Shown here: one piece after another, positions 46,619 through 46,911 of the stretch
Position numbering within the stretch: position 1 is the stretch's first letter
Layout: every line of letters starts with the position of its first letter
DNA from: a virus
Length of the DNA stretch: 46,911 nucleotides
Virus record (IMG/VR): IMGVR_UViG_3300036851_000408
Span: 1-46,911 of that record
Strand: one strand, 5' to 3'
Made by a program: the position numbers and the translations under genes
Notes under the pieces: model-generated
Database searches by the model: none
What the model was told of the DNA's origin: nothing
The model's input: only the letters and a program-made list of their open reading frames with translations

Positions 46619-46911
46619 TCCGGGCCTCTCTCCAAGCGGCAATGGCTACATGCCCCATGACAGCTTCTTCGTCGGCGGCCCAGAGGACACACTGCAGCAG
46701 CGCCTCGGCCAATTGGTCGGCCAGGGCACGCTCCCGTTCCACAATGGGCTGGTACTCCTGGAAGATCAGCCCAGCTAGTCGTTCCACTTCAGCCTCGGCC
46801 CGATCGGCACGAATCTGCCATTTCAACTCACCCTCGGCAGCTTGGACCATTTCCCCGTAGAAGAACGGCGCTGCCGCCTCAACGGCGATGCGGGCTGCCC
46901 GTTTCCGCCAC
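46599..46911 (-). CDS. Hypothetical coiled-coil protein, 5'-truncated
   Basis: The frame is open to the window edge (WRKRAARIAVEAAAPFFYGE precedes the internal ATG at 46850), so the start lies outside. The visible part is helical and Ala/Glu/Arg-rich (ADRAEAEVERLAGLIFQEYQ). Overlaps the nuclease start by 20 bases. Unrecognised. Confidence 0.6.
   Translation of the reverse strand, partial: WRKRAARIAVEAAAPFFYGEMVQAAEGELKWQIRADRAEAEVERLAGLIFQEYQPIVERERALADQLAEALLQCVLWAADEEAVMGHVAIAAWREARNGTAQD

Noticed and set aside
1-46911. Integrase, attachment site or lysogeny repressor
   Set aside because: No recombinase motif or tRNA-end duplication was found; the HTH gene at 40648 is not enough to call an immunity repressor.

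Overview
This window is a continuous piece of a tailed phage genome, most likely an actinobacteriophage with a long non-contractile tail (siphovirus). The virion genes follow siphovirus order: terminase, portal, protease, capsid, head-tail joining proteins, tail tube, frameshifted tail chaperone, tape measure, minor tail proteins. The host points to Actinobacteria because the phage carries a WhiB-family regulator, a prokaryotic ubiquitin-like protein (Pup) and a sortase-type LPKTG surface protein. Both ends are cut inside genes. I see no integrase, excisionase or immunity repressor, so the window does not settle whether the phage is temperate.

Layout. Bases 1-11,796 (+): large terminase (5' truncated), DUF1360-like membrane protein, portal, multidomain capsid protease, major capsid protein with a fused scaffold-like N-terminus, then a run of decoration-like and other virion proteins and a small membrane protein. 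Bases 11,796-16,232 (+): a cassette of five GT-A type glycosyltransferases and two SAM-methyltransferase-like proteins, set inside the structural operon. Bases 16,233-31,645 (+): structured leader, major tail protein, terminator, head-tail adaptor, a GC-rich fibre-like insert, connector and completion proteins, tail assembly chaperone pair (-1 frameshift), tape measure, about seven minor tail proteins and a truncated duplicate, and an amidase endolysin. Bases 31,647-38,894 (+): small zinc-ribbon and HTH proteins, a metallophosphoesterase, DNA polymerase I, dCMP deaminase, dNMP kinase and a RuvC-like resolvase, then Pup and three tiny downstream genes (two of them membrane proteins), in a tightly overlapping polycistron. 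A bidirectional terminator at 38,910-38,938 ends it.

Bases 38,942-46,911 (-): a convergent block of many short genes, two tRNAs (CAU and Cys-GCA), two strongly structured non-coding stretches, an HTH regulator, a secreted collagen-like LPKTG protein, an HTH-WhiB-zinc-ribbon regulator, and a recombination/replication module (single-strand binding protein, Sak4-like ATPase, Cas4/RecB-like nuclease).

The most notable content is the phage-encoded Pup ending in Gly-Gly-Glu, the form ready for ligation, which could feed the host proteasome pathway. Next are the LPKTG collagen-like wall protein, the embedded glycosylation cassette, and the structured RNA candidates at 16,250-16,352, 40,477-40,560 and 41,559-41,704. 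Function assignments rest on motifs and gene order read by eye; no database search was run.
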